Source: JABCPE02 sp963530295 (lineage in GTDB: Bacteria > Bacteroidota > Bacteroidia > Flavobacteriales > Weeksellaceae). Taken from it: 64,000 bases of DNA. Both the position numbers and the translations under genes were made by a program. Under the pieces are notes generated by a model, which was not told the DNA's origin, did not search any database, and saw only the letters and a list, made by a program, of their open reading frames with translations. The stretch's first letter is position 1; each line of letters opens with the position of its first letter. The stretch spans positions 1-64,000 of the forward strand of contig CAUSCF010000007.1 of the NCBI GenBank assembly GCA_963530295.1, read 5' to 3'. Positions 15,334-23,688 of this stretch are shown here, one piece after another.

Positions 15334-16761
15334 TTAAACTTTCAAATCTACACTCAGCCCCACAAGGGATTGGTATTTATCCAAAATCGGCTGAACTTCA
15401 TTCTTTATAAACTCTTCTGTCTGTACTGGCGCAAATCCAATGAAGTTTTTCGGGTCAAGGACTTCCATAATTTTAGACTTATCCATTTTCAGCGAATTAT
15501 CGTTCATAATGCGCTCTATCAGGTCGTTTTCCTTTCCTTCCAGTTTCACCTTTTTACTCGCCTCCATAGAGTGCTGGCGGATAGTTTCGTGGATTTCCTG
15601 TCGGTCACCTCCTGCTTTTACCTCTTCCATGATGATGTATTCGGTAGCCATGAACGGAAGCTCCTCCATAATGTGCTTTCTGATACGATTTTCATAGACC
15701 ACAAGCCCATCCATGATGTTATTCCAAATAAGCAAAATAGCATCCACTGCTAAAAACGCCTGAGGAATCGTAAGTCGCTTATTCGCAGAGTCATCCAGCG
15801 TACGCTCAAACCACTGTGTAGAAGCCACCATCGCAGAGCCTGAAGAAACAGACATTACAAATTTAGCGAGAGCCCCTATTCTCTCGGAACGCATCGGGTT
15901 TCGTTTGTAAGCCATTGCCGAAGACCCGATTTGGCTTTTCTCAAAAGGCTCTTCTATTTCTTTCAAATTCTGAAGCAGACGAAGGTCGTTGGTAAATTTA
16001 TGTGCCGATTGAGCAATATTCGAGAGCAAAGTTGCAACTTTTGCATCTATTTTTCTATCATAAGTCTGCCCCGAAACGCCAAAAACTTTTTCAAAACCAA
16101 ATCTTCTGGAAAGCTCCTTATCCAAATGTTTTACCTTGGCATAATCTCCACTGAAAAGCTCCAAAAAGCTGGCAGCCGTTCCCGTAGTTCCTTTCACGCC
16201 TCTAAATCTGAGGGTTTCCAAGAAAAATTCTAATTCCTCAAAATCCAAAAGAAGAGACTGCAACCAAAGTGTAGCACGCTTCCCTACGGTAGTGAGCTGT
16301 GCTGGCTGAAAATGCGTAAAACCAAGCGTAGGAAGGTCTTTATATTTCAGTGCGAAATTGGACAATTTTTTGATAACATTCACCAGCTGTTTGCGGATGA
16401 TGAGCAGCCCATCACGAATTTGAATCAAATCAGTATTGTCCCCCACAAACGCAGAAGTAGCCCCAAGATGGATGATTCCCTTCGCCAAAGGAGCGGCATC
16501 TCCGTAAGTATGCACATGTGCCATTACATCATGGCGGAATTTCTTTTCGTATTCGGCTGCCTTAGCAAAGTCTATATTTTGGGCTTGTTCCTTCAGCTGT
16601 GCTATCTGCTCATCAGAAATATCCAACCCTAAATCTTTTTCGATTTCAGCAAGAGCAATCCAAAGCTGTCTCCAAGTGCGAAACTTATTCTCAGGTGAAA
16701 AATTATAAAGCATTTCCTCGCTAGAATAGCGCTCTTCAAGAGGATTTTTGTAAGAATTCAT
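15334..16761 (-). CDS. purB: adenylosuccinate lyase
   Basis: A 475-residue fumarase/aspartase-superfamily lyase. It acts twice in purine synthesis: SAICAR to AICAR, and adenylosuccinate to AMP, releasing fumarate. The superfamily signature is GSSAMAYKRNPMRSER near residue 282; THFQPAQLTTVGKR near residue 155 holds an active-site His, and GATSAFVGDN lies upstream. Full length. It has its own promoter and terminator. Confidence 0.97.
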   Translation of the reverse strand: MNSYKNPLEERYSSEEMLYNFSPENKFRTWRQLWIALAEIEKDLGLDISDEQIAQLKEQAQNIDFAKAAEYEKKFRHDVMAHVHTYGDAAPLAKGIIHLGATSAFVGDNTDLIQIRDGLLIIRKQLVNVIKKLSNFALKYKDLPTLGFTHFQPAQLTTVGKRATLWLQSLLLDFEELEFFLETLRFRGVKGTTGTAASFLELFSGDYAKVKHLDKELSRRFGFEKVFGVSGQTYDRKIDAKVATLLSNIAQSAHKFTNDLRLLQNLKEIEEPFEKSQIGSSAMAYKRNPMRSERIGALAKFVMSVSSGSAMVASTQWFERTLDDSANKRLTIPQAFLAVDAILLIWNNIMDGLVVYENRIRKHIMEELPFMATEYIIMEEVKAGGDRQEIHETIRQHSMEASKKVKLEGKENDLIERIMNDNSLKMDKSKIMEVLDPKNFIGFAPVQTEEFIKNEVQPILDKYQSLVGLSVDLKV

Positions 16762-16778
16762 AGTTTATATTTTGATGC

Positions 16779-16786
16779 CAAAAATA
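16779..16786 (-). promoter_or_regulatory. -7 box of purB (TATTTTTG)
   Basis: The minus strand reads TATTTTTG, 18 bp before the purB ATG, giving a short leader with no room for a riboswitch. Confidence 0.5.
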
Positions 16787-16879
16787 ATGATTTCTGATGA
16801 ATTAAAAAATCATTTTCTTGCTAAAATTTATAAATACTTTTTTATTATCTTTCTCAAAAAAAGTAAATTTTAGTAAACT

Positions 16880-17086
16880 ACTTTAAAACAAAAAACTTAT
16901 TTCAAACCAACTAGTGAACATGAACACTTAAGACAAGAAAATATAAAATTAAGAAATGAGAAATTGCAAAAATATGACCTACAATCAGAACAAATAAGAG
17001 CATTACAAGAAAAAATAGAGGAAATGAGTAAAAAATTAGAACAAGAACAAGAAAAACAAAACAACAACACAATGAATATTGCCTAA
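16880..17086 (+). pseudogene. 5'-truncated coiled-coil gene fragment
   Basis: An open plus-strand frame with clear coding character runs to a TAA at 17084-17086. It reads HEHLRQENIKLRNEKLQKYD, then SEQIRALQEKIEEMSKKLEQ, then NNNTMNIA. No start codon precedes it, and stops lie upstream near 16872. The heptads resemble leucine-zipper tails of transposase or prophage-associated proteins, but the parent is not identified. A hairpin terminator follows 7 bp later. It probably marks the old left edge of the accessory island. Confidence 0.6.
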
Positions 17087-17092
17087 TATTTT

Positions 17093-17125
17093 GTCCAGTT
17101 TTTTATGTAATAAACTGGACTTTTT
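17093..17125 (+). terminator. intrinsic terminator
   Basis: GTCCAGTTT (17093-17101) pairs with AAACTGGAC (17112-17120), followed by TTTTT. It closes the truncated gene and insulates the AbiE promoter that begins 2 bp later. Confidence 0.85.
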
Positions 17126-17126
17126 A

Positions 17127-17134
17127 TATCTTTG
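17127..17134 (+). promoter_or_regulatory. -7 box of the abiE operon (TATCTTTG)
   Basis: TATCTTTG lies 18 bp before the TTG start at 17153, directly after a terminator. The upstream hairpin occupies the -33 region, so terminator and promoter overlap closely. AbiEi-type antitoxins usually bind this region. Confidence 0.6.
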
Positions 17135-17152
17135 TAAAATAAAATAAAGACA

Positions 17153-17890
17153 TTGACAATTACGCAGTTCATAAACGATAAAATAAATTACCTGCCCAAA
17201 GGTTATATTTTCACCTATTCTGATTTTTTAACCAAAGAAAAACAGAATAAAGAGGCTATTATCAAAGCCTTAAACCGAATGGCTAAGTCTGGAAAAATAG
17301 AAAAACTATCCAAAGGAAAATTCTACAAACCAGAGATTACCCGTTTTGGTAAACTGAATCCCAATAATTATCAAATTGTTAAAGACCTGCTTGTAGACAA
17401 TGGAAAAACCATAGGCTATCTGACTGGATTAAGTATTTACAATGAATTAGGATTTACGACACAGATTAGTAATAGTATTCAAATTGGAAAAAATAATATC
17501 CGTTCACCTTTTAAGAGAGGTATATTTAATATTTCTATGGTACAGCAAAAAAACACGATTAACAAAGAAAATATACCTTACCTCCAGCTTCTTGATATAT
17601 TAAGATTTATTAAAAACATTCCTGATACGACACCCGAAAAAATTATAGTCAGGCTAATAGAAATTTTCAAAGACTTTCAAGAGAAAGACTTTCAAGAGAA
17701 AGATTTTAAAATAATGATAAGATTATCAATGAAATACCCAGCATCAACAAGAGCGATTTTAGGAGCGATTTTAGAAAAAATGAATATTGACACAGATGAT
17801 TTAAAAACCTCGCTAAATCCCATCTCTACATACGAAATTCAGGGTATTGAAAACATTCTGCCTAACGCCAAAAACTGGAACATCAAATGA
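17153..17890 (+). CDS. abiEi: AbiEi-type antitoxin (DUF6088), type IV TA
   Basis: A 245-residue antitoxin and transcriptional autoregulator of the AbiE system. The N-terminal winged helix includes EAIIKALNRMAKSGKIEKLS and the wing KGKFYKP; the rest is the antitoxin domain. Translation appears to start at TTG (17153): no ATG lies nearby, and the promoter is 20 bp upstream. A tandem DFQEKDFQEKDF (near residue 178) reflects a 15-bp duplication. It overlaps the toxin gene by 4 bp (ATGA), so the two are coupled. Confidence 0.88.
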   Translation: MTITQFINDKINYLPKGYIFTYSDFLTKEKQNKEAIIKALNRMAKSGKIEKLSKGKFYKPEITRFGKLNPNNYQIVKDLLVDNGKTIGYLTGLSIYNELGFTTQISNSIQIGKNNIRSPFKRGIFNISMVQQKNTINKENIPYLQLLDILRFIKNIPDTTPEKIIVRLIEIFKDFQEKDFQEKDFKIMIRLSMKYPASTRAILGAILEKMNIDTDDLKTSLNPISTYEIQGIENILPNAKNWNIK

Positions 17891-18846
17891 AACTACACGA
17901 AGATAAAAAACAATTCCAAGAAGCGGTAAGATTTACAGCTCAGCAAATGGGAATATTAGATATTTATGTAGAAAAAGATTATTGGGTTTGTTATGCTTTG
18001 AAACAGATTTTCAGCAGTCCTGTGGCTGAATATTCTATTTTCAAAGGTGGTACAGCTCTTTCAAAATGCTATAAGGTCATTGAACGATTTTCAGAGGACA
18101 TAGACCTTGTTGTAATAAAATCTAATAAAGAAACTCCCAATCAGCTCAAAAATAAAATCAAAAAAATATCTGAAGTAGTAAATGAGGTTCTGCCTGAAAT
18201 CCCAATCAGTGGAGTGACACAAAAAATGGGAATGAATAGGAAAACGGCACATTCTTATTCTCGAAACTTTGAGGGCAGTTTTGGACAAATTAGAGATGTT
18301 ATTATTGTAGAAGCTTCTTGGCTCGGGTATTTTGAACCAAATGAAAAACGCCAAATCAGAACTTTTATTACAGAAATGATGGAACAAAACCATCAGCAAG
18401 AAATAATAAAAGAATTCTGTTTAGAACCATTTGATATTTCGGTTCTTAATCCTAAACGCACTTTTTGTGAGAAAATCATGAGTCTTGTCCGTTTCTCCTA
18501 TACCGAAAATCCGATACAAGATTTAAGAAGTAAAATAAGACATATCTATGATTTACACCAATTATTGAAAAACGAAGAAATCATAACATTCTTTGAAAGC
18601 AGTGATTTCCCTGAAATGCTGGAAAAAGTAAGAAAAGATGATGTTTTAAGCTATAAAAACAATAACAACTGGCTTTCTCAACCACTAAAAAACGCCTTGA
18701 TTTTCAAAAATTTAGAAGAAGTTTGGAAAGAATTATCAAATACTTACAATACAGATTTTAAACATCTAGTTTATGGTAGCTTACCAAAAGAAGAGAATGT
18801 TTTAGATACTTTGAGAAAAATAAAAACAAGGATAGAAAATGATTGA
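17887..18846 (+). CDS. abiEii: AbiEii nucleotidyltransferase toxin
   Basis: A 319-residue toxin of the AbiEii / DUF1814 nucleotidyltransferase family, which arrests growth during phage infection. The active-site motifs are FKGGTALSK near residue 55 and the metal-binding FSEDIDLVV about ten residues later. Downstream are PKRTFCEKIMSLVRF near residue 193 and the RHIYDLHQL motif. All look intact. It overlaps the antitoxin by 4 bp and the third gene by 8 bp. Confidence 0.92.
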   Translation: MKLHEDKKQFQEAVRFTAQQMGILDIYVEKDYWVCYALKQIFSSPVAEYSIFKGGTALSKCYKVIERFSEDIDLVVIKSNKETPNQLKNKIKKISEVVNEVLPEIPISGVTQKMGMNRKTAHSYSRNFEGSFGQIRDVIIVEASWLGYFEPNEKRQIRTFITEMMEQNHQQEIIKEFCLEPFDISVLNPKRTFCEKIMSLVRFSYTENPIQDLRSKIRHIYDLHQLLKNEEIITFFESSDFPEMLEKVRKDDVLSYKNNNNWLSQPLKNALIFKNLEEVWKELSNTYNTDFKHLVYGSLPKEENVLDTLRKIKTRIEND

Positions 18847-19744
18847 AAATATAGAATACAGCAGTATGATTATTACTTCTTTATATGATTTAGATGAAAT
18901 GGTTAAACAATTTATACCATGGGGAAACCAAGAACCTAAAGCAAAAAGAATCTATTTTACTATTACCAATGATGAAGGTGAATTATGTACAAAACATATA
19001 AGTAAAGAAGAGTATGAAAAAAATAAAGAAGATGAGGGATATTTTCACACATCTTTAAATTATAATGAGTTTGATACTTTTTTTGATAAAGAAGTTTGGG
19101 AGAATGATTTTTACCACTATCTCTATAGTTTCAGACCACCCATTGAAGACCTCATCGCTAAATCTTTTTTAGACACTATAAAAACCCTTGAAGAACATAA
19201 AGCAAAGGTTTTATGTATAGATTTTATTAACAAAATTAATGATTCTAATGCTTTTTTGAATGACATATTAGAGGATGATGATTGGAAACAAAATAGCAAT
19301 GAATTTCAAAAATTCGCAGCCTCTCATTTTTTAGAGTTTAATGAATCTCTTTACCCCAATATTAAAAGAATTATTACGAATATTTTTCCTGAACTCTTGG
19401 AAAACACTGTCACTATTGAATCTTTATCTCAAAATACCAATCAACCTTATTGTAAAAATATTTTCAGAAATAAAGAAGCAGAAGATTGGTTTTATTCTAT
19501 GTTAGAAGAGTTTAATGTAAATAATGGAGAACGAGGTTTTGGGGCTGTGATTGCTGGTATTTTTAGAAATAATAATTGTAAGAATCATATATTAAAAAGC
19601 CATTTAAAACAAAAAGAATACATACAATACCTTAATGAGAGATTTAATAAAACTATGCCTCTCACAAACTTTTCTAATTCTGATAACTATTCAAACGATA
19701 TAGAAAAATTTATTCAATCACACATCAATTCTTCACCCGAATAA
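18839..19744 (+). CDS. third gene of the abiE operon, unknown function
   Basis: A 301-residue acidic soluble protein that overlaps abiEii by 8 bp and so is coupled to it. No catalytic motif is recognised. The C-terminal part has a patterned core (KNIFRNKEAEDWFYSMLEEF, RGFGAVIAGIFRNNNCKNHI, KQKEYIQYLNERF). This loosely resembles a small helical module at the ends of Bacteroidota mobile-element proteins. AbiE is normally a two-gene system, so this could be a third defence component or a gene from an adjoining module. The stop falls within the CCGAATAAA repeats. Confidence 0.75.
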   Translation: MIENIEYSSMIITSLYDLDEMVKQFIPWGNQEPKAKRIYFTITNDEGELCTKHISKEEYEKNKEDEGYFHTSLNYNEFDTFFDKEVWENDFYHYLYSFRPPIEDLIAKSFLDTIKTLEEHKAKVLCIDFINKINDSNAFLNDILEDDDWKQNSNEFQKFAASHFLEFNESLYPNIKRIITNIFPELLENTVTIESLSQNTNQPYCKNIFRNKEAEDWFYSMLEEFNVNNGERGFGAVIAGIFRNNNCKNHILKSHLKQKEYIQYLNERFNKTMPLTNFSNSDNYSNDIEKFIQSHINSSPE

Positions 19745-19776
19745 ATCCGAATAAACCCGAATTTTCACCGAATAAA
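19737..19776. repeat. phased CCGAATAAA repeats, candidate operator
   Basis: CCGAATAAA at 19737-19745, 19747-19755 (preceded by T) and 19768-19776, with a partial CCGAATT at 19757-19763. Starts are 10, 10 and 11 bp apart, one helical turn each. They cover the region just upstream of the TATATTTG box for the HTH gene. Confidence 0.65.
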
Positions 19777-19784
19777 GAAGCCAA

Positions 19785-19792
19785 TATATTTG
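19785..19792 (+). promoter_or_regulatory. -7 box (TATATTTG) of the HTH gene
   Basis: TATATTTG lies 27 bp before the ATG at 19819. The phased repeats fall over its -33 region, as expected for a repressor operator. Confidence 0.55.
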
Positions 19793-19818
19793 CCTCATAG
19801 TTTATAAATATCATAATT

Positions 19819-20106
19819 ATGGAAACAAATATGTTAATCCAAATAAGCCCTGAGCAACTATCAGAGATTATAATTTCAGGCATTAGAGAAGAACTACAAA
19901 AGTTCCAGTCGGTTTCGGGAGAAAAGTCTAATAACAAAGACTTGATGACACGCAAAGAGGTATGTGATTACCTGCAGTGTTCGCAAACAAGTCTTTGGGA
20001 TTGGACAAGAAAAGGAAAAATCATTGCTACAAAAGTAGGTAAGAAAAAAGTATTATACAGAAAAAATGATGTAGATACATTTCTCAATGACCATGTTTCA
20101 GCATAG
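19819..20106 (+). CDS. HTH_17 excisionase-like regulator
   Basis: A 95-residue protein with a helical N-terminal tail and a MerR/excisionase-type winged helix: MTRKEVCDYLQCSQTSLWDW, then TRKGKIIATKVGKKKVLYRK. It is of the type that sits upstream of replication or integration genes in Bacteroidota mobile elements. Here it precedes a filamentous-phage-type replication protein, with a hairpin region between. Phased repeats at its promoter suggest autoregulation. Confidence 0.85.
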   Translation: METNMLIQISPEQLSEIIISGIREELQKFQSVSGEKSNNKDLMTRKEVCDYLQCSQTSLWDWTRKGKIIATKVGKKKVLYRKNDVDTFLNDHVSA

Positions 20107-20128
20107 CTTTTCACTATCAAAATTCTTA

Positions 20129-20178
20129 GGATAAACAGCTCAAGGCAATGAGGTGCACATCTTTGCCCTGACTTATCC
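20129..20178. other. long imperfect hairpin, candidate replication origin or nick site
   Basis: GGATAA (20129-20134) pairs with TTATCC (20173-20178), CAG with CTG, and GGCAA (20144-20148) with TTGCC (20163-20167). The loop TGAGGTGCACATC contains the palindrome GTGCAC. It lies between the HTH gene and the replication gene, where a double-strand origin would be expected. There is no T run, so it is not a normal terminator. Confidence 0.5.
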
Positions 20179-20274
20179 AAAATCCCAAAATTTATTTTTT
20201 ATGAAAACATTGATTATGTGTTATTTAAATATGACACAAGGAAGTTTATTTATTAATCTCAAAAAACTTAATAT

Positions 20275-21204
20275 ATGCAAGATAATATTAGAATTTATTT
20301 TACAGAAAAAGTAAAATTCGAACAAATTATAAAGAAGAATCATGAATTTAATTGTACCATTAACAGCAATGATATTAAAAATGATAGGCTTGAGCACTCT
20401 ATTTATCCTATTGTAGGACAAATCGGAACACTGACTTATGTAATTACTCAAAATGGAGCATACATAGAAAATTCCTTACACAAGTATCACAATTCAAATA
20501 CAATAGGACAAGACATCAACTACAATGACTTCTCATATTGTGAGATAACTCAAGCATTAAATAACTTGCAAAATCAAATCCCTGAATATGATTTTATCAA
20601 TACAAAAATCACTTCTTTAGAATTTGGATTTAACTTAAAATTAGAGCGGTCAGTTCAAGAAATCATTAAAAATAATATTCTTCTATGGAATTTTAAACCT
20701 CATTATTTCTTTCAAGATAACAAAGGTTTTCTGATGAAAAAGTTCAAAATGAGCAATAGTACATTTAAGATTTATGACAAAGGTGCCCAGAATAATTTGG
20801 ATTATCCCTTGCTTAGAATTGAGATAAAATACAGTCATAAACAACTAAGAAATAAAGATTTAGGAATTATAACTTTTCTGGATTTATATGATCCTAAAAA
20901 ACTACAATCCCTATTTCTAAATTTCCTCAAAAGATTTGATCAATTAATCATCGTGGATAATCGTTTTACTTCAAATTTATCAAAAACAGAGAAAGAATAT
21001 TTGGGTAATCAGTTAGAATATACTTACTGGAACAGAAATTTTGGTTCTGACAGTACCAAAAATAGACACAAGAAAAAGTTCCGTGAGTTCATTCGAGACA
21101 ATGATCTAATGACTACTTTTCACTATCTTAAACAAAAAATTACAGATAAATACCACGAGCTTTTTAAAGATTGTGAAGGTACACCTATCAACACATCAGA
21201 TTAG
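20275..21204 (+). CDS. putative replication initiator, phage gene II/X-like
   Basis: A 309-residue protein that I read as a member of the filamentous-phage/plasmid replication initiator group (gene II/X). Supporting patterns are ITSLEFGFNL near residue 123, MSNSTFKIYDKG near residue 165 and LLRIEIKYSHKQLR near residue 183. These fit the strand, Tyr/Lys and strand succession of the nicking domain. The exact catalytic Tyr is not certain. With the HTH gene and hairpin it forms a compact module of about 1.5 kb. No coat or morphogenesis genes accompany it, so it is a satellite or remnant rather than a whole prophage. Confidence 0.6.
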   Translation: MQDNIRIYFTEKVKFEQIIKKNHEFNCTINSNDIKNDRLEHSIYPIVGQIGTLTYVITQNGAYIENSLHKYHNSNTIGQDINYNDFSYCEITQALNNLQNQIPEYDFINTKITSLEFGFNLKLERSVQEIIKNNILLWNFKPHYFFQDNKGFLMKKFKMSNSTFKIYDKGAQNNLDYPLLRIEIKYSHKQLRNKDLGIITFLDLYDPKKLQSLFLNFLKRFDQLIIVDNRFTSNLSKTEKEYLGNQLEYTYWNRNFGSDSTKNRHKKKFREFIRDNDLMTTFHYLKQKITDKYHELFKDCEGTPINTSD

Positions 21205-21208
21205 ATAT

Positions 21209-21259
21209 AATGACAAGTTTTACTATAGTGTAGTTGGGTAAAACTTGTCATTTTTATTT
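21209..21259 (+). terminator. intrinsic terminator of the replication gene
   Basis: ATGACAAGTTTTA (21210-21222) pairs with TAAAACTTGTCAT (21239-21251), followed by TTTTATTT. A strong 13-bp stem. Confidence 0.85.
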
Positions 21260-21706
21260 GAGTATTTTCATAATTTTGAAACCTTATGAACTACCATAAA
21301 AAGTTTAAATTTATTCGTAATATTTCCATTAGAATCATGATATTAATATGCGACTAGTACTAAAAAAACATTTTAAATTCATATGGTACTTTTTTTTACA
21401 TAGTCACACAATTATATATGACTTATAATTAGGCAAAACTTCTTATTCCTCTACATACTCTTTGACAGGAACTACTGTATCAAATGCCCCTATGAATCGT
21501 AAGCCTTCATAAGTAGCTTTTCCTGTGTAGGCAAGTAAAAGAGCTTCAAAGAGCTTCAAAATAGGAAATATTTATTATTCTTTATACATTACACCTTTTG
21601 ATTTTTTTGGAACAATAAAACAAATATTTAAATAATAATCTATAAAAAATTTAAACCTGAATTGGTAGTGTTTCTCAAATCAGCAGACTTATTCTTGTTT
21701 TTGAAA
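21260..21706. other. intergenic stretch with a gene remnant
   Basis: About 450 bp, mostly AT-rich. The only coding-like part is the minus-strand remnant at 21443-21545. Nothing else is recognised. Confidence 0.4.
21443..21545 (-). pseudogene. C-terminal gene remnant
   Basis: The minus-strand frame reads ALLLAYTGKATYEGLRFIGA, then FDTVVPVKEYVEE, ending at the TAA at 21445-21443. The codon pattern is clearly protein-like, but the frame closes upstream and has no start. A tandem GAGCTTCAAA duplication (21541-21560) lies at the broken end. The parent family is not recognised. It looks like the tail of a gene lost when the island was rearranged. Confidence 0.55.
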
Positions 21707-22489
21707 CTAGAAAGAAACACTTATACCAACCTCTATATTGTTATAATCCTTCCTAATAGGGACAATAGGATCCGTATCATAAATGAGACGATAACCAGCA
21801 TTTAGACCTATTTTAGGTGTAATATTATATTTAATATCAACTGCACCTCCTAATCGTGCTGCTTTTAAATAACTATCAGGTTTTGCTTGATGAATAGCAG
21901 TAGTGGTTAGTTCCCAATAATCATTTATGTAATGCTTGATGCTTACTGATAGGTGACTCTTGATACTTCGGCTAAAGACATGAAGTGGATCTACATTAAG
22001 TATAGGAGATTTCCACTTTTCAAATTCATAGAATAGTCCAGCTGTCGCAAACATGACAAATTTCTCTTTGTTTATTACTCGATATCTAGATAATAGTCCA
22101 GTTGAAATCTTGTACTCCATGCCTCGGCTCTCAGCCCATTGAGACTCAGCATAAGGATAAATCTCAAAGGCACGACTTAATAGATAACGATATTCAAGGT
22201 GTACATATCCACCACTGATAGTAACTTTATCGCCATAAGTAGAAAATTCTAGTTTATTGATAAAGTTAATGACACGGTTATTATTTATCAATAAATTGAT
22301 ATTTGCTGTATTCTTTAAGGTAAAGACATTCTTTTTTTCCGTTTTGAAATCCAATATGGGAAGAAAAAAACCTTGTATCTTTTTTGTACTGTCTATCTTC
22401 ATTGTAAGATTCTCAGAAAAAATCATTTGTGAGTATATTGGAAAATATGCCGAGAATGTAAACAATAAAAAAACTAATTTCTTGATCAT
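21707..22489 (-). CDS. outer-membrane beta-barrel protein (DUF481-like)
   Basis: About 260 residues from the ATG at 22489, which begins a good signal peptide (MIKKLVFLLFTFSAYFPIYS); the longer frame to 22579 adds an unlikely N-terminus. The mature protein is a run of alternating amphipathic strands (GGYVHLEYRYLL, YKISTGLLSRYRV, HLSVSIKHYIND, GLNAGYRLIYD). It ends IEVGISVSF, with the terminal Phe typical of outer-membrane barrels. It looks like the YdiY/DUF481 type. It is divergent from the DUF421 gene. Confidence 0.75.
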   Translation of the reverse strand: MIKKLVFLLFTFSAYFPIYSQMIFSENLTMKIDSTKKIQGFFLPILDFKTEKKNVFTLKNTANINLLINNNRVINFINKLEFSTYGDKVTISGGYVHLEYRYLLSRAFEIYPYAESQWAESRGMEYKISTGLLSRYRVINKEKFVMFATAGLFYEFEKWKSPILNVDPLHVFSRSIKSHLSVSIKHYINDYWELTTTAIHQAKPDSYLKAARLGGAVDIKYNITPKIGLNAGYRLIYDTDPIVPIRKDYNNIEVGISVSF

Positions 22490-22913
22490 TTTACTATACA
22501 TTTTTTGAAGGATTTTAATACTCAATGGAGTAAAAAGCAATAAAGCAAATAAATTATTATATATAAATATGCAGTACAATGATAAACATATACTTAGTAT
22601 ATATTATTATCTTGTTCTGTTAGACTAAAATGTCTATTTGTTGTCCACTATTTTAAAATTCATTACTAGTTTTCTTTTTGTAATTCAGCCATTATTGTTC
22701 TATCTTATTGTAACTTTTGAGGACTTTTTGTTGTTTTTATCCTTAACAAATTTAGACCAAAACACTCCCACTATAACAAAGACTTCTTGTATACAACAAT
22801 CTTAGTTTTAGGCGCAAAAGTAAGTAATAATATATATACATTCACAAAAAAATTATTGTTGGTATAAGAATATAATTGTAATTTCGCGACATAATTATTA
22901 AAAATAAAGTATT
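22490..22913. other. divergent intergenic region
   Basis: About 420 bp between the divergent outer-membrane and DUF421 genes. It should hold both promoters; only the DUF421 one is reasonably clear. No gene is seen. Confidence 0.4.
22856..22886 (+). promoter_or_regulatory. probable promoter of the DUF421 gene
   Basis: TTG at 22859-22861 and TAATTTCG at 22879-22886 (one mismatch to TAnnTTTG) are 17 bp apart, 27 bp before the ATG. Confidence 0.4.
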
Positions 22914-23624
22914 ATGATGGAATTATTACAGCCCTATATAAGTATCACTCTAAAACTAGTTACGGGCATGATAGGAATTTTGGCTTTTCTGCGAATCACA
23001 GGTAAAGCACAGATGGCACAGATAACTCCCCTTGACACCGTAAGTGCCTTTGTTATTGGTGCATTAGTCGGTGGTGTATTGTATAATCCAGATATGTCAA
23101 TGTTGCATATTATATTTGCCTTGATTGTGTGGACTGGCTTCAATATGCTCGTTCGTTTTGCGATGCGTTCTGCATATATGAGACATCTTATTAAGGGAAA
23201 GAGTGATTTCCTTGTTAAAAAAGGAATTATAAACTTTGGAAACTTCAAAAGAAATAGCCTAGAGATGGAACAATTCCGTATGTTGTTAAGACAAAAGGGT
23301 ATTTTCTCAATGTTTGATGTTGAAGATGTATTATTCGAAACAAATGGTGCAGTTACAGTTCTTCCTACAGGAAAAACGGCAGATTCTTTTTTAATTGTAA
23401 ACAATGGAGAATTTGTAGAGAGTGGTCTTGCAGGAAGTCAGAAATCAAAGGAATGGGCTTTATATCATATCAAACGAAATGGCTTTAACAGTCCATCGGA
23501 GCTTTTCTGTATGGAATGGACACCGAATAAGGGCATTTATTTTGTCTCTTTTGAAGGCAAGGTAAAGCGTGGAATAATAGAAGTTGAGGCTCACGAGATT
23601 GAACCTGACAATACTCAGGTATAA
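22914..23624 (+). CDS. DUF421 / YetF-family membrane protein
   Basis: A 236-residue protein with an N-terminal membrane part (three helices, about residues 7-27, 42-58 and 64-82) and a C-terminal DUF421 domain (about residues 90-210). Family-typical features are RITGKAQMAQITPLDTVSAF near the N-terminus and LEMEQFRMLLRQKGIF with DVEDVLFETNG in the soluble part. YetF/YrbG relatives are poorly characterised. Translation may begin at either of two adjacent ATGs. GC content and codon use seem slightly higher than in the flanking island, and it ends in a strong terminator. Confidence 0.85.
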   Translation: MMELLQPYISITLKLVTGMIGILAFLRITGKAQMAQITPLDTVSAFVIGALVGGVLYNPDMSMLHIIFALIVWTGFNMLVRFAMRSAYMRHLIKGKSDFLVKKGIINFGNFKRNSLEMEQFRMLLRQKGIFSMFDVEDVLFETNGAVTVLPTGKTADSFLIVNNGEFVESGLAGSQKSKEWALYHIKRNGFNSPSELFCMEWTPNKGIYFVSFEGKVKRGIIEVEAHEIEPDNTQV

Positions 23625-23646
23625 GCCTTTTAAAATAAAAAATATA

Positions 23647-23688
23647 AGACCGTGTTAAATAATAAACTTTAACATGGTCTTTTTTTCT
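23647..23688 (+). terminator. intrinsic terminator of the DUF421 gene
   Basis: AGACCGTGTTAAA pairs with TTTAACATGGTCT (23668-23680) with one G-T or mismatch step, followed by TTTTTTC. Confidence 0.85.
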
